This document shows positions 55,294 to 64,000 of a stretch of DNA of 64,000 nucleotides, piece after piece (position 1 is the stretch's first letter; each line of letters begins with the position of its first letter). The position numbers and the translations under genes are program-made. The DNA is from Myxococcales bacterium (GTDB lineage: Bacteria; Myxococcota; Polyangia; Nannocystales; Nannocystaceae). The notes beneath the pieces are model-generated. The model saw only the letters and a program-made list of their open reading frames with translations. It was not told the origin of the DNA and made no database searches. The DNA is taken from the NCBI GenBank assembly GCA_016793465.1, contig JAEUJW010000029.1, forward strand, positions 6,999 through 70,998, written 5' to 3'.

Positions 55294-56412
55294 ATGAAGA
55301 CCCTCGGTAAACAGGCGGCGGGGCGGCGGCTCGAGCGCATGAAGGCCTCGCCGCGCTGGCACGACGGCGGCTTTAAAAACCTGCACCCGCTGCTGCCCGA
55401 CCTGAAGACCGGCGGCATGCCGCGCATCGGCGAGTTCCTGTGCGGCCCGCGGCGCGTGCCGAAGGCCCCGCTGCCGGCGTTCGACCCGCGCCCCGCGTGG
55501 ACCCGCCGGCCCGAGACCGGCCTGCGCGCCACCTGGCTCGGCCACTCGACGGTGCTGCTCGAGGTCGACGGCGTCCGCATCCTCACCGACCCGGTGTGGG
55601 GCGAGCGCGCCAGCCCGCTCGGCTTCGCCGGCCCCAGGCGCTTCCAGCCGATCCCCGTGCCGGTCAGCGCCCTCGCCGACGTCGACCTCGTCCTCATCTC
55701 CCACGACCACTACGACCACCTCGACTACCCCACGATCAAGCAGCTCGTCGCCAGCGCCGTCCCGTTCGTCACCAGCCTCGGCGTCGGCGCCCACCTCGAG
55801 GCCTGGGGCATCGCGCCGTCGCGGATCACCGAGCTCGACTGGTGGGACAGCGTGCGCGTCGCCGACAGCGACGTCGTGGTCACCGCCACGCCCTCGCAGC
55901 ACTTCTCCGGCCGCACCATCGGCGCCCGCAACAGCACCCTGTGGTCCGGCTTCGCCGTGCGCAGCGACCGCCACGCCGTGTTCTTCAGCGGCGACACCGG
56001 CCTCACCGAGGAGTACCGCGACATCCGCGACCGCCTCGGCCCCTTCGACCTCGTCCTGCTCGAGGTCGGCGCCTTCCACCCCGGCTGGGGCGACATCCAC
56101 CTCGGCCCCGAGCGCGCGCTGAAGGCCCACGCGCTCCTCGGCGGCGGCCTGCTGCTCCCCGTCCACTGGGGCACCTTCAGCCTCGCCACCCACGCCTGGG
56201 ACGACCCCGCCGAGCAGCTCGTGACCCGCGCCCCCGGGCTCGGCGCGCGCCTCGCCATGCCCCGCCTCGGCGAGCCCTTCGAGCCCGCCCGCGTCGGCGA
56301 GGTCGACCCGTGGTGGCGGGCCATCGCCGCCCTCGAGCGCCCCGACGACCCCGTCGAGCCGGCCAAGCCCGAGGAGCAAGCCGCCCTCGAGCCCCACTGG
56401 CCGCTCGACTGA
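55294..56412 (+). CDS. metallo-beta-lactamase-fold hydrolase, NAPE-PLD-like
   Basis: A 372-residue metal hydrolase. WLGHSTVLLEVDG, metal-binding HDHYDHLD (137-144), FFSGDTG and PVHWGTF are the landmarks of the NAPE-PLD/UlaG-like branch of the MBL fold, which cleaves phosphodiesters or lactones. No signal peptide. Substrate could be an N-acyl phospholipid, but bacterial members are mostly uncharacterised. ATG 55294 starts the frame, with AGGA upstream and a TAGACC box 9 nt before it. Confidence 0.85.
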   Translation: MKTLGKQAAGRRLERMKASPRWHDGGFKNLHPLLPDLKTGGMPRIGEFLCGPRRVPKAPLPAFDPRPAWTRRPETGLRATWLGHSTVLLEVDGVRILTDPVWGERASPLGFAGPRRFQPIPVPVSALADVDLVLISHDHYDHLDYPTIKQLVASAVPFVTSLGVGAHLEAWGIAPSRITELDWWDSVRVADSDVVVTATPSQHFSGRTIGARNSTLWSGFAVRSDRHAVFFSGDTGLTEEYRDIRDRLGPFDLVLLEVGAFHPGWGDIHLGPERALKAHALLGGGLLLPVHWGTFSLATHAWDDPAEQLVTRAPGLGARLAMPRLGEPFEPARVGEVDPWWRAIAALERPDDPVEPAKPEEQAALEPHWPLD

Positions 56413-56455
56413 GTCCGCCGGTTTTTGCGACCTCAAACCTCGGGGATCGACGCGC

Positions 56456-57703
56456 TCACGGGCCGCAGAAGTTCTGGTCGTAGTGCTCGCGGAACGGGCC
56501 CGCGAACCAGCCGTCGGCCTCGTTGGGGTGGGCCCAGAAGAACACCCCGCCGTTGTTCGGGTACCAGCCCTCGACCGTGGTCGCGACCTCGACCGCGGCC
56601 GGCTGCGTCGCCACCGGGTTGCAGCCCGGCTCGATGCAGTAGCCGAACGCCACCCGCGAGGCGTCGCCCTTGAACGGCCCGTCGACGAGCGCGCGGTAGT
56701 TGCCCTCGATCGCCGCCAGCCCGCCCGGCTCGAACGGCGAGTTGCCGCCGTTGTAGTACTGCGGCATCAGGAAGTCGATCGCGTCGGCGTGGGCCTCGAC
56801 GATCTCGAAGTACGGGTCGCCGGCGTCGAGCTCGTGGTCCATCGGCGCGTGCGTGATCAATTTCTTCTCGCCCGGCAGGGCGTCGAGCGCGGTCCGCAGC
56901 CCCGCCGTCAGGTCGCCGACGAAGTCGCGGTGCGGCGCGTCGTGCAGGCAGTACTCGTAGTCGATGTCGACGCCGTCGAGGTCGTTGTCGGCGACCAGCC
57001 CGGCCAGCGCGCTCACCAGGCTGTCGGTCTGGTCGATGCAGTGGTCCCAGCACTTCGTCATCTGCCCGCAGGTGCCCTCCCACAGCCCGCCCATGCCCGC
57101 GCCACCGAAGCTCAGCAGGACCTTGACCCCGTTCGCGTGCAGGTCGGCGGCCAGCTCGGCCAGCGACTTGCCGTTGCACCCGGGCACCTCGCCGATCGCG
57201 CACGCCTCGTCGCACAGGTTGCCGTTCGGCGTCCACGTGTAGCTGACCGCGAACGCGACCACCGCGTGGCTCCAATTGGCCATCTGCGCCGGCGACGGGC
57301 AGGCCTGCCAGTTGGCGATGAAGGCGACCACCCGGTGATCGTCGACGCAGGCCTCGCCGCCGTCGGTGGTCGACGGGTCGGCCGTCGTCTCGCCGGGGTC
57401 GGGCTCGCCGCTGGTGCCGGTGCCCGGGTCGCTCGCCGACGTGTCGGGGTCGGTGCTCACGCTCGTCGCCGACGTCATGGTCGTCGCGCTCGTCACGCTC
57501 GTCGCGCTCGTCACGCCGGTCGGCTCGCTCGACCCGGTGGTCGGCGCGGCGCTGTCGCCGGTCGCGGCCGTGCCCGGGTCGCTCGCCGCGGTGGTGCCGT
57601 CGTCGGCCGCGGTCTGTCCGGTGCTCGCGGTGGTGGTGTTGCCGCCGTCGTCGCCGCCGCAGGCGATCGCCCCGACGAGCAGCCATGAACAATGTGCGCG
57701 CAT
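56456..57703 (-). CDS. GH18-type glycoside hydrolase lipoprotein
   Basis: A 415-residue lipoprotein: GAIAC lipobox (Cys15), Thr/Ser/Asp linker to about residue 115, then a GH18 TIM barrel with the KVLLSFGGAG strand and catalytic LDGVDIDYEY, where Glu250 would be the acid. Chitinase or endo-N-acetylglucosaminidase activity is likely. Extra Cys pairs (CDEAC, CWDHC, CIEPGC) suggest a disulfide-stabilised extracellular form. A TACGGT box lies 9 nt before ATG 57703. Confidence 0.85.
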   Translation of the reverse strand: MRAHCSWLLVGAIACGGDDGGNTTTASTGQTAADDGTTAASDPGTAATGDSAAPTTGSSEPTGVTSATSVTSATTMTSATSVSTDPDTSASDPGTGTSGEPDPGETTADPSTTDGGEACVDDHRVVAFIANWQACPSPAQMANWSHAVVAFAVSYTWTPNGNLCDEACAIGEVPGCNGKSLAELAADLHANGVKVLLSFGGAGMGGLWEGTCGQMTKCWDHCIDQTDSLVSALAGLVADNDLDGVDIDYEYCLHDAPHRDFVGDLTAGLRTALDALPGEKKLITHAPMDHELDAGDPYFEIVEAHADAIDFLMPQYYNGGNSPFEPGGLAAIEGNYRALVDGPFKGDASRVAFGYCIEPGCNPVATQPAAVEVATTVEGWYPNNGGVFFWAHPNEADGWFAGPFREHYDQNFCGP

Positions 57704-57712
57704 ATACGGACG

Positions 57713-57718
57713 ACCGTA
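57713..57718 (-). promoter_or_regulatory. -10-like box TACGGT before the GH18 gene
   Basis: On the minus strand TACGGT is followed by 9 nt and the ATG at 57703. Confidence 0.35.
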
Positions 57719-57758
57719 ACACCGGACGGCGCGCGGATGCGGCCCGCGCCCCGTGACC

Positions 57759-58424
57759 TCACCTGCGGGCTGGATGCGCCGCCAGGAACACCGCCACCGC
57801 CCGCCGCACCGTGGCCGTGATCGCCGGCTCGAGCGGGGCCGGCAGCACCCCGAGCTGCGCGCGGACCACCAGGTCGCCGTGGCACAGCATCACGAAGTCG
57901 ACGGCCGCGCTGGCCGGGTCGGCGATGTGCACCGCGCCGTGCTCGTGCCAGCGCCGCAGGTAGTCGGCCACGACCGCGAACAGGGCCCCCGGCCCGCGCT
58001 CGAACAGGGTCTGCCCGAGCTCCGGGAAACGCGCGACCTCGGCGTACACGTGGCGGTAGAACGCGACGATCGCCGGGGCCAAAAACAGCCCCAGGAGCCG
58101 CTCCCCGACCGCCTGCAGCGCCGTCTCGACGGTGCCCTCCGGCGCCCGGTGCAGCATGCAGCGCACCCCCTCGCGCAGCTCGTCGGCCTCCTCCGAGAAC
58201 GAGGCGACGAACAGCTCCTTCTTGTCGCGGAAGTGGTTGTACACCGTCGCCTTCGAGACCCCAGCCTGCGCGGCGATCTGGTCGACGCTGGTCCGCTCGT
58301 AGCCCAGCTCCCCGAACACCTTCCGCGCCCCGGCCACCACCTGCCGCCGCTTCGGCGAGCCCACCCCGGCACACTCCTCGCGCCCCTTGCCCCCCGTCGC
58401 GCCTGGTCTGTCCGCGGTCGTCAT
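57759..58424 (-). CDS. TetR-family repressor of the adjacent efflux pump
   Basis: A 221-residue regulator. The N-terminal HTH (ARKVFGELGYERTSVDQIAAQAGVSKATVYNHFRDKKELF) is a textbook TetR/AcrR domain; the C-terminal 140 residues are the helical ligand and dimer domain. It is divergent from the AcrAB-type genes with 85 bp between starts, which holds an inverted repeat, so it very likely represses them and itself. Ligand unknown. Confidence 0.9.
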   Translation of the reverse strand: MTTADRPGATGGKGREECAGVGSPKRRQVVAGARKVFGELGYERTSVDQIAAQAGVSKATVYNHFRDKKELFVASFSEEADELREGVRCMLHRAPEGTVETALQAVGERLLGLFLAPAIVAFYRHVYAEVARFPELGQTLFERGPGALFAVVADYLRRWHEHGAVHIADPASAAVDFVMLCHGDLVVRAQLGVLPAPLEPAITATVRRAVAVFLAAHPARR

Positions 58425-58445
58425 CGAAGTCCGTGACTAAACTGT

Positions 58446-58467
58446 ACCGTCCAGTCTTGACGGTCAA
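58446..58467. promoter_or_regulatory. candidate TetR operator in the divergent promoter
   Basis: ACCGTC (58446-58451), 7 nt, GACGGT (58459-58464) forms an inverted repeat, overlapping a second one, TTGAC-G-GTCAA (58457-58467). TTGACG is also a -35-like hexamer, so binding would block transcription. A TACAGT box on the minus strand may serve the regulator. Confidence 0.5.
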
Positions 58468-58509
58468 GCCCGCCTGGCCCAAGTTTCTCGGGCCGCCGGG
58501 GCGACATCC

Positions 58510-59739
58510 ATGCGCAGCGTTCTCCTCCTGCTGTTGTTCGTGCTCGGCGCCTGCCAAAAGCCGGCGGCCGCCGCGGGTCAGGGCGCCGCGCCTGCCGCCG
58601 CCAGGCCGGTCGAGGTCGGCGTCGTCACCCTCGCCGCCGCGGACGTCACCCTCACCCGCGAGCTGCCCGGGCGGGTCACGCCCCGGCGCCTCGCGGAGGT
58701 CCGCGCCCGCGTCAACGGCATCGTCGAGAGGCGCCTGTTCGACGAGGGCAGCGACGTGAAGGAGGGCCAGCCGCTGTTCCGCATCGAGGCCTCGCCCTAC
58801 GAGGCCAACCTCGCGGCCGCCCGCGCCAGCCTGGCCCGCGCCGAGGCCAGCGCCAAGCTCGCCCGCCGGACCGCCGCCCGCGACGCCGAGCTGCTGGCCA
58901 GCAACTCGCTGAGCCGCGAGGAGGCCGAGACCGCCGACGCCACCCTGCGCGTGGCCGAGGCCGACGCCGCCGCCAGCCGGGCCGCCGTGAAGACCGCCAG
59001 GATCAACCGCGGCTACACCGTGGTGACCGCCCCGGTGTCCGGCCGCATCGGCCGCAGCACCGTCACCGAGGGCGCCTACGTGCAAGGCGCCAGCGCCACC
59101 CTGATGGCCACGATCCAGCAGATCGACAGCGTCTACGTCGACATCGTGCAGTCGTCCGCCGAGCTGCTGCGCCTCCGCCGCGACCTCGAGAGCCGCAAGC
59201 TCGAGCGCAGCGGCGAGGCCCCCGTCAGCCTCCTGCTCGAGGACGGCACCACCTACGACCAGCCCGGCACCCTGCAGTTCGCCGACGTCACCGTCGACCC
59301 CGACACCGGCTCGGTCACCCTGCGCGCCGTGTTCCCCAACCCCGCGGGCCTCCTGCTCCCCGGCATGTTCGTGCGCGCCCGCATCGAGGAGGGCGTGCGC
59401 CCGCAGGCCATCCTCGTGCCCCAGCGCGCGCTCACCCGCGACACCCGCGGCGCCGCCGTCGTCAACGTGGTCGGCGCCGACGGCAAGGTCGAGCGCCGCA
59501 ACGTCGTCACCGAGCGCGCCGTCGGCAACAGCTGGCTGGTCAGCGAGGGCCTCGCGCCCGGCGAGCAGCTCATCGTCGAGGGCCTGCAGAAGATCCGCCC
59601 CGGCGCCCCGGTCACCGCCGTGCCCGCGTCCCCCGACAAGCCCGCCGAGGCCAAACGGGCCGACGCCAACCCCCCCGCGGCCAAACCGGCCGACGCCGCC
59701 GACGCCGCCCCCGCGAGGTCGCCCGCGCCCGCGAAGTAG
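58510..59739 (+). CDS. RND periplasmic adaptor lipoprotein, AcrA/MexA type
   Basis: A 409-residue adaptor: LGAC lipobox (Cys15), then TRELPGRVTPRRLAEVRARVNGIVERRLFDEGSDVKEGQPLF, which is the AcrA lipoyl/hairpin entry, a helical hairpin (about 90-150), YTVVTAPVSGRIG, and the beta-barrel and membrane-proximal domains. A Lys/Ala/Pro tail follows. It connects the pump at 59761 to an outer-membrane channel; no TolC gene follows, so it may borrow another. Confidence 0.9.
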   Translation: MRSVLLLLLFVLGACQKPAAAAGQGAAPAAARPVEVGVVTLAAADVTLTRELPGRVTPRRLAEVRARVNGIVERRLFDEGSDVKEGQPLFRIEASPYEANLAAARASLARAEASAKLARRTAARDAELLASNSLSREEAETADATLRVAEADAAASRAAVKTARINRGYTVVTAPVSGRIGRSTVTEGAYVQGASATLMATIQQIDSVYVDIVQSSAELLRLRRDLESRKLERSGEAPVSLLLEDGTTYDQPGTLQFADVTVDPDTGSVTLRAVFPNPAGLLLPGMFVRARIEEGVRPQAILVPQRALTRDTRGAAVVNVVGADGKVERRNVVTERAVGNSWLVSEGLAPGEQLIVEGLQKIRPGAPVTAVPASPDKPAEAKRADANPPAAKPADAADAAPARSPAPAK

Positions 59740-59760
59740 CCGCGCTCGCAGGAGTCGCCG

Positions 59761-62700
59761 ATGTCCCGCTTCTTCATCGACCGCCCGATCTTCGCCTGGG
59801 TGCTCGCCATCATCGTCATGCTGGCCGGCGCGCTCGCCGTGCTGTCGCTGCCGATCAGCCAGTACCCGGCGATCGCCCCGCCGACGATCAGCATCAGCGC
59901 GACCTACCCCGGCGCCTCGGCCAAGACGCTCGAGGACACCGTCACCCAGATCATCGAGCAGAAGCTGAGCGGCCTCGACGGCCTGCGGTTCGTCTCGTCC
60001 TCGAGCGACTCGTCGGGCAGCGCCCAGGTGTCGGTGATCTTCGAGCCCGGCACCGACCCCGACATCGCCCAGGTCCAGGTCCAGAACAAGCTGCAGCTGG
60101 CCATGCCGCAGCTGCCGCAGGAGGTCCAGCGCCAGGGCGTGCGCGTGGCCAAGAGCGCCAGCAACTTCCTGCTGATCGCCGCGTTCGTGTCGAGCGACGG
60201 CAGCATGACCCGCAACGACATCAGCGACTACGTGGTCAGCAGCCTGCAGGACCCGATCTCCCGCGTGCGCGGGGTCGGCGAGGTCCAGGCGTTCGGCTCG
60301 CAGTACGCCATGCGCGTGTGGCTCGACCCCGGCAAGCTGCTGTCGTACGGCCTCACCTCGCTCGACGTCAGCGCGGCGATCCAGGCCCAGAACGCCCAGG
60401 TCAGCGCCGGCCAATTCGGCGGCAACCCGGCCGTGCCCGGCCAGCAGCTCAACGCCACCATCACCGCCCAGACCCGCCTGCAGACCGCCGACGAGTTCGC
60501 CGCGATCATCCTGCGCGTGACCCCGTCCGGCGCCCAGGTCCGCCTGCGCGACGTGGCCCGCGTCGAGCTCGCCGGCGAGTCGTTCGACGTCGAGAGCTTC
60601 ATCAACGGCAAGCCCTCGGGCGGCATGGGCGTGCGCCTGGCCAGCGGCGCCAACGCGCTCGACACCGCCGACGCCATCCGCGCCCGCATCGACGAGCTCT
60701 CGGCCTACTTCCCGCCCGGCCTCGAGGTCGTCTACCCGGTCGACACCACCCCGTTCGTGAGGATCTCGATCGAGGAGGTCATCAAGACCCTCGCCGAGGC
60801 GATCGGCCTGGTGTTCCTGGTCATGCTGCTGTTCCTGCAGAACATCCGCGCGACCCTCATCCCCACCATCGCCGTGCCGGTCGTGCTGCTCGGCACCTTC
60901 GGCGTGCTCGCGGTCGCCGGCTACAGCATCAACACCCTCACCATGTTCGGCATGGTCCTGGCGATCGGCCTGCTGGTCGACGACGCCATCGTCGTGGTCG
61001 AGAACGTCGAGCGCGTGATGGCCGAGGAGCACCTGTCGCCGCGCGAGGCCACCCGCAAGTCGATGGACCAGATCACCGGCGCGCTCATCGGCATCGCCCT
61101 GGTGCTGGCCACGGTGTTCATCCCGATGGCGTTCTTCGGCGGCTCGGTCGGCATGATCTACCGCCAGTTCTCGATCACGATCGTCGCCTCGATGTCGCTG
61201 TCGGTCCTGGTCGCCCTGTGGCTGACCCCCGCCCTCTGCGCGACGTTATTGAAGCCGGGACACGGCCTGAAGAAGCGCGGGTTCTTCGGCCTGTTCAACC
61301 GCGGCTACGACGCCGGCGCCAACCTCTACCAGCGCATCCTCCGCGTGCTGGTGCGCTGGCGCTGGGTCGCGATCCTGCTGTTCGTCGGCCTGTGCGCCGC
61401 GACCGCCATGCTGTTCCTGCGCATGCCGACCGGGTTCCTGCCCGAGGAGGACCAGGGCGCGATCAACGTGCAGGTGCTGCTCCCGCCCGGCGCCACCATG
61501 GAGCGCACGATCGGCGTGCTCGACCAGGTCGGCAAGTACTTCACCGAGGACGAGGCCGCCGCCGTCGAGTCGGCCATGACGATCTCCGGCTTCAGCTTCG
61601 GCGGCCGCGGCCAGAACTCGGGCATCGCGTTCGTCCGCCTGCGCGCCTGGGACGAGCGCGCGGACCCCTCGCTGCGCGCCAAGGCGGTCGCCGGCCGGGC
61701 CATGGCCAGGTTCTCGCAGATCAAGGAGGCCAGCATCTTCGCCGTGGTCCCCCCGGCGATCAGCGAGCTCGGCAACGCCGCCGGCTTCCAGCTCCAGCTC
61801 GAGGACCGCGGCGGCCTCGGCCACGAGGCCCTCGTCGCCGCCCGCGATCAGCTGCTCGGCCTCGCCGCGAAGGAGCCCTCGCTGGTGCGCGTGCGCCAGG
61901 GCGGCCTCGAGGACACCCCGCAGTACAAGGTCGACGTCGACCGCGAGAAGGCCTCCGCCCTCGGCCTCTCGCTCACCGACATCAACGCCACCCTCGCCGC
62001 CACCTGGGGCGGCAGCTACGTCAACGACTTCATCGACCGCGGCCGCACCAAGCGCGTCTACCTCATGAGCGACGCCCCCTACCGCATGCAGCCCGACGAC
62101 CTCGACCGCTGGTACGTGCGCAACCGGGCCGGCGACATGGTCCCGTTCTCCGCCTTCTCGAGCGGGCGCTGGACCTACGGCTCGCCCAAGCTCGACCGCT
62201 TCGGCGGCTTCCCCACCATCCTCATCCAGGGCGAGGCCGCCCCCGGCTTCGCCTCCGGCGACGCCATGGCCACCATGGAGCGCCTCATGGGCGAGCTGCC
62301 CGCCGGCGTCGGCCACGAGTGGAGCGGCCTCAGCTACGAGGAGCGGGTCGCCGGCGCCAACGCCCTCAGCCTCTACGCGCTCTCGCTGCTGGTCGTGTTC
62401 CTGTGCCTCGCCGCGCTCTACGAGAGCTGGTCGATCCCCGTGTCGGTCATGCTCGTCGTGCCGCTCGGGGTCGCCGGCGCCGTCGTCACCACCCTCGTGT
62501 TCGGCCTCGCCAACGACGTCTACTTCCAGGTCGGCCTGCTCACCACCGTCGGCCTGTCCGCCAAGAACGCCATCCTCATCGTCGAGTTCGCGCGCGAGCT
62601 GCGGGCCCAGGGCAAGGACCGCTTCGAGGCCGCCCTCGAGGCCGCCAAGACCCGCCTGCGCCCGATCCTCATGACCTCGCTCGCCTTCATCCTCGGCGTG

Positions 62701-62913
62701 CTGCCGCTGGCGATCAGCCGCGGCGCCGGCGCCGGCGCCCAGAACGCCATCGGCATCGCCGTGATCGGCGGCGTGCTCGCGGGCACCGTGCTCGGCATCC
62801 TCATGGTCCCGGTGTTCTACGTGGTCGTCGCCCGCAAGGACCCCAGGCGCCCCGACGCCGCCCCGCCCCGCGCCGAGCCCGAGCCCGCGCTCGCCCGCAC
62901 GATCGTCGACTGA
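59761..62913 (+). CDS. RND multidrug efflux pump, AcrB/MexB type
   Basis: A 1050-residue inner-membrane pump of the HAE-1 branch. It begins [17 protein letters not shown] and has the proton-relay Asp407-Asp408 in [13 protein letters not shown] and the TM10 Lys935 in [12 protein letters not shown], as in E. coli AcrB. Full length, with both periplasmic loops. Expected to export hydrophobic drugs or detergents from the periplasm. Follows the adaptor by 21 bp with a purine-rich GCAGGAG before the ATG. Confidence 0.95.
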   Translation: MSRFFIDRPIFAWVLAIIVMLAGALAVLSLPISQYPAIAPPTISISATYPGASAKTLEDTVTQIIEQKLSGLDGLRFVSSSSDSSGSAQVSVIFEPGTDPDIAQVQVQNKLQLAMPQLPQEVQRQGVRVAKSASNFLLIAAFVSSDGSMTRNDISDYVVSSLQDPISRVRGVGEVQAFGSQYAMRVWLDPGKLLSYGLTSLDVSAAIQAQNAQVSAGQFGGNPAVPGQQLNATITAQTRLQTADEFAAIILRVTPSGAQVRLRDVARVELAGESFDVESFINGKPSGGMGVRLASGANALDTADAIRARIDELSAYFPPGLEVVYPVDTTPFVRISIEEVIKTLAEAIGLVFLVMLLFLQNIRATLIPTIAVPVVLLGTFGVLAVAGYSINTLTMFGMVLAIGLLVDDAIVVVENVERVMAEEHLSPREATRKSMDQITGALIGIALVLATVFIPMAFFGGSVGMIYRQFSITIVASMSLSVLVALWLTPALCATLLKPGHGLKKRGFFGLFNRGYDAGANLYQRILRVLVRWRWVAILLFVGLCAATAMLFLRMPTGFLPEEDQGAINVQVLLPPGATMERTIGVLDQVGKYFTEDEAAAVESAMTISGFSFGGRGQNSGIAFVRLRAWDERADPSLRAKAVAGRAMARFSQIKEASIFAVVPPAISELGNAAGFQLQLEDRGGLGHEALVAARDQLLGLAAKEPSLVRVRQGGLEDTPQYKVDVDREKASALGLSLTDINATLAATWGGSYVNDFIDRGRTKRVYLMSDAPYRMQPDDLDRWYVRNRAGDMVPFSAFSSGRWTYGSPKLDRFGGFPTILIQGEAAPGFASGDAMATMERLMGELPAGVGHEWSGLSYEERVAGANALSLYALSLLVVFLCLAALYESWSIPVSVMLVVPLGVAGAVVTTLVFGLANDVYFQVGLLTTVGLSAKNAILIVEFARELRAQGKDRFEAALEAAKTRLRPILMTSLAFILGVLPLAISRGAGAGAQNAIGIAVIGGVLAGTVLGILMVPVFYVVVARKDPRRPDAAPPRAEPEPALARTIVD

Positions 62914-62990
62914 CCCGCGGCGCAAGCCTGGCCGCCCGCGCCGCCGATCCTGCGGCTTGCACCGCGGAGCCCGCGACGCATGGATCCGGC

Positions 62991-63401
62991 ATGCGCTCGT
63001 CCCACTCCCTCGCCCTGTTCGCCGCCGCCTTCATCGTGCTGCCCGCGTGCGCCAGCCAGCGCGCCGACACCTCGAGGCCGATCAACCCCGACGCCGACTA
63101 CGTCGGCCGCGGCGACGGCTCCTCGGACGTGACCACCCCCGGCGACGGCGGCGACGGCGACGCCACCCCCGGCGTCACCGGCACCGCCGGCAGCTCGACC
63201 GGCGGCCCCGGCGGCGGCCTGTCCGGCGGCCCCACCGGCTCGGGCAGCACCGGCGGCGCCGGCAGCGTCGGCGGCGACCTGCCCGGCGACCCCGGCGGCC
63301 CGCAGTCGGCCACCACCGGCACCGGCGGCGGCTCGACCGGCACCTCCGGAACCGCCGGCCCCGAGCCGCGCCCCGAGCCGCCCACAACCAGGCCCAGGTG
63401 A
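62991..63401 (+). CDS. small Gly/Ser/Thr-rich lipoprotein
   Basis: A 136-residue predicted lipoprotein: LPAC lipobox (Cys20), then almost entirely low-complexity Gly/Ser/Thr/Pro (STGGPGGGLSGGPTGSG). No globular domain remains, so it is like the linkers of the larger lipoproteins here without their C-terminal domain; it may be a truncated member. Follows the pump gene by 77 bp. Confidence 0.6.
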   Translation: MRSSHSLALFAAAFIVLPACASQRADTSRPINPDADYVGRGDGSSDVTTPGDGGDGDATPGVTGTAGSSTGGPGGGLSGGPTGSGSTGGAGSVGGDLPGDPGGPQSATTGTGGGSTGTSGTAGPEPRPEPPTTRPR

Positions 63402-63525
63402 TCACCACGATCGTCTGATCGACGGCGATCGGCCGCTCACTCCGTCGCTGGCTCGCACGCGCACCGCTCACGCGCTCCTGCCGTAGAACGACGAGCCACC
63501 GCCGCCGCCACCGATCTAATTATAA

Positions 63526-63864
63526 TTAAACGTTCGGGTCCTCGTCGCCGTCGCCGGGCGGCGCGCCGAAGAACTTCACGCGCAGCGACGGGATCGCCAG
63601 GACCACCAGCACGAGCGCCCAGAGCGCCACCTGCGCCTCGAGGACCCCGTCCGGCTTCATGGTCACCATGATCGGCACCGCCAGCAGCAGGTTGAGGATC
63701 CCCATCGCCTTCAACATCCCGTAGTTCCCGCGCCGCCTGGTCAGCGCCATGATCAGCAGGATCAGCGACAGCGGCGCGACCAGCAGGTCGAGGAAGCCCA
63801 GCGCCATGATCAAATAGTCGAGCGTCGAGAAGCGCATCGAGGCCAGGAGCACGGCGGACAGCAT
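63526..63864 (-). CDS. small three-helix membrane protein next to a group II intron end
   Basis: A 112-residue protein with three hydrophobic helices and an acidic tail (PPGDGDEDPNV). The ATG at 63864 lies at the predicted 3' end of a group II intron, so the original N-terminus may have been cut off; ATG 63837 (MRFSTLDYL) is an internal alternative. An A+T-rich TAATTATAATTA patch follows its stop. Function unknown. Confidence 0.55.
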   Translation of the reverse strand: MLSAVLLASMRFSTLDYLIMALGFLDLLVAPLSLILLIMALTRRRGNYGMLKAMGILNLLLAVPIMVTMKPDGVLEAQVALWALVLVVLAIPSLRVKFFGAPPGDGDEDPNV

Positions 63865-63865
63865 T

Positions 63866-64000
63866 GGTAGATCCTACCCTTCCTCTTGACTGGCCGGAGG
63901 AAGGGCAGGACCCCCGTTCAAACCGTGCATGCGGATTTCCCGCACACGGCTTACCGATGGTCTCTCGCGCCGCTGCATCACGCAGCCTCCGGGTATTTGA
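63866..64000 (-). mobile_element. 3' end of a group II intron (domains V and VI)
   Basis: On the minus strand 63952-63919 reads as a 34-nt domain V: AAGCCGTG with the AGC catalytic triad, a TGCGG/CCGCA inner stem closed by a GAAA loop, a 2-nt bulge region and CACGGTTTG. It is followed by a domain VI-like hairpin (63873-63885 with 63897-63909, 13-bp stem with one mismatch) and a short tail ending near 63866. The rest of the intron, including any reverse transcriptase, would lie beyond the right edge. Exact 3' splice site is not fixed. Confidence 0.7.

Overview
The window comes from a very G+C-rich bacterial chromosome, most likely a myxobacterium of the Nannocystis/Plesiocystis type. This is inferred from several features: codon third positions are almost always G or C; many lipoproteins carry long Ser/Thr/Gly/Pro-rich linkers before Cys-rich domains; DUF4215-type CGDG...CDDGN repeats occur; a Ser/Thr kinase lies here; and there are OmpA proteins with thrombospondin-3 calcium repeats. 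No rRNA, tRNA, CRISPR array or complete insertion sequence was seen.

Layout. 1-5 kb: end of an alpha/beta hydrolase, a Bcr/CflA-type MFS exporter, and a large secreted beta-propeller/di-haem cytochrome. 5-7 kb (minus): a V4R-like sensor coupled to a STAS protein, and a DoxX-like membrane protein. 7.3-11.9 kb: a three-gene operon of KamA-like radical SAM aminomutase, AsnB-type asparagine synthetase and class I/II aminotransferase, behind a long structured leader with a promoter and a perfect palindrome. 12-18 kb: a metalloprotease with FG-GAP repeats, two lipoproteins, a kinase with a cNMP-binding tail, and a P1 (DmpA-type) peptidase. 18-24 kb (minus): a heavy-metal-type RND efflux operon (adaptor, pump, TolC). 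24-30 kb (minus): a DUF389 membrane protein, an orphan type ISP-like DNA methyltransferase and a degenerate M23 protein. 30-36 kb: a HEAT-repeat protein, a DUF4215 lipoprotein, a lower-G+C patch with a gene split by an amber codon, a beta-barrel-like protein and a zinc-ribbon protein. 36-41 kb (minus): an Hsp90-like GHKL ATPase beside a 1101-residue protein that appears to be its degenerate relative. 41-51 kb: surface lipoproteins, a DUF4003-like protein, OmpA and an S10 carboxypeptidase-like lipoprotein. 51-56 kb: membrane proteins, a KdpD-C-terminal-like kinase with KdpE, and an MBL hydrolase. 56-63 kb: a GH18 lipoprotein, a TetR regulator divergent from an AcrAB-type pump, and a small lipoprotein. 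The right edge holds the 3' end of a group II intron (domains V and VI) next to a small membrane protein.

Themes. Much of the window serves the cell envelope: efflux, lipoproteins and secreted hydrolases. The less explained parts are the paired Hsp90-like/pseudo-GHKL genes, the aminomutase-amidotransferase-aminotransferase operon, the stand-alone ISP-type methylase, and a recurring arrangement in which a TANNNT box lies 5-9 nt before the start codon, which suggests many leaderless transcripts. All calls are by eye from sequence; no searches were run.
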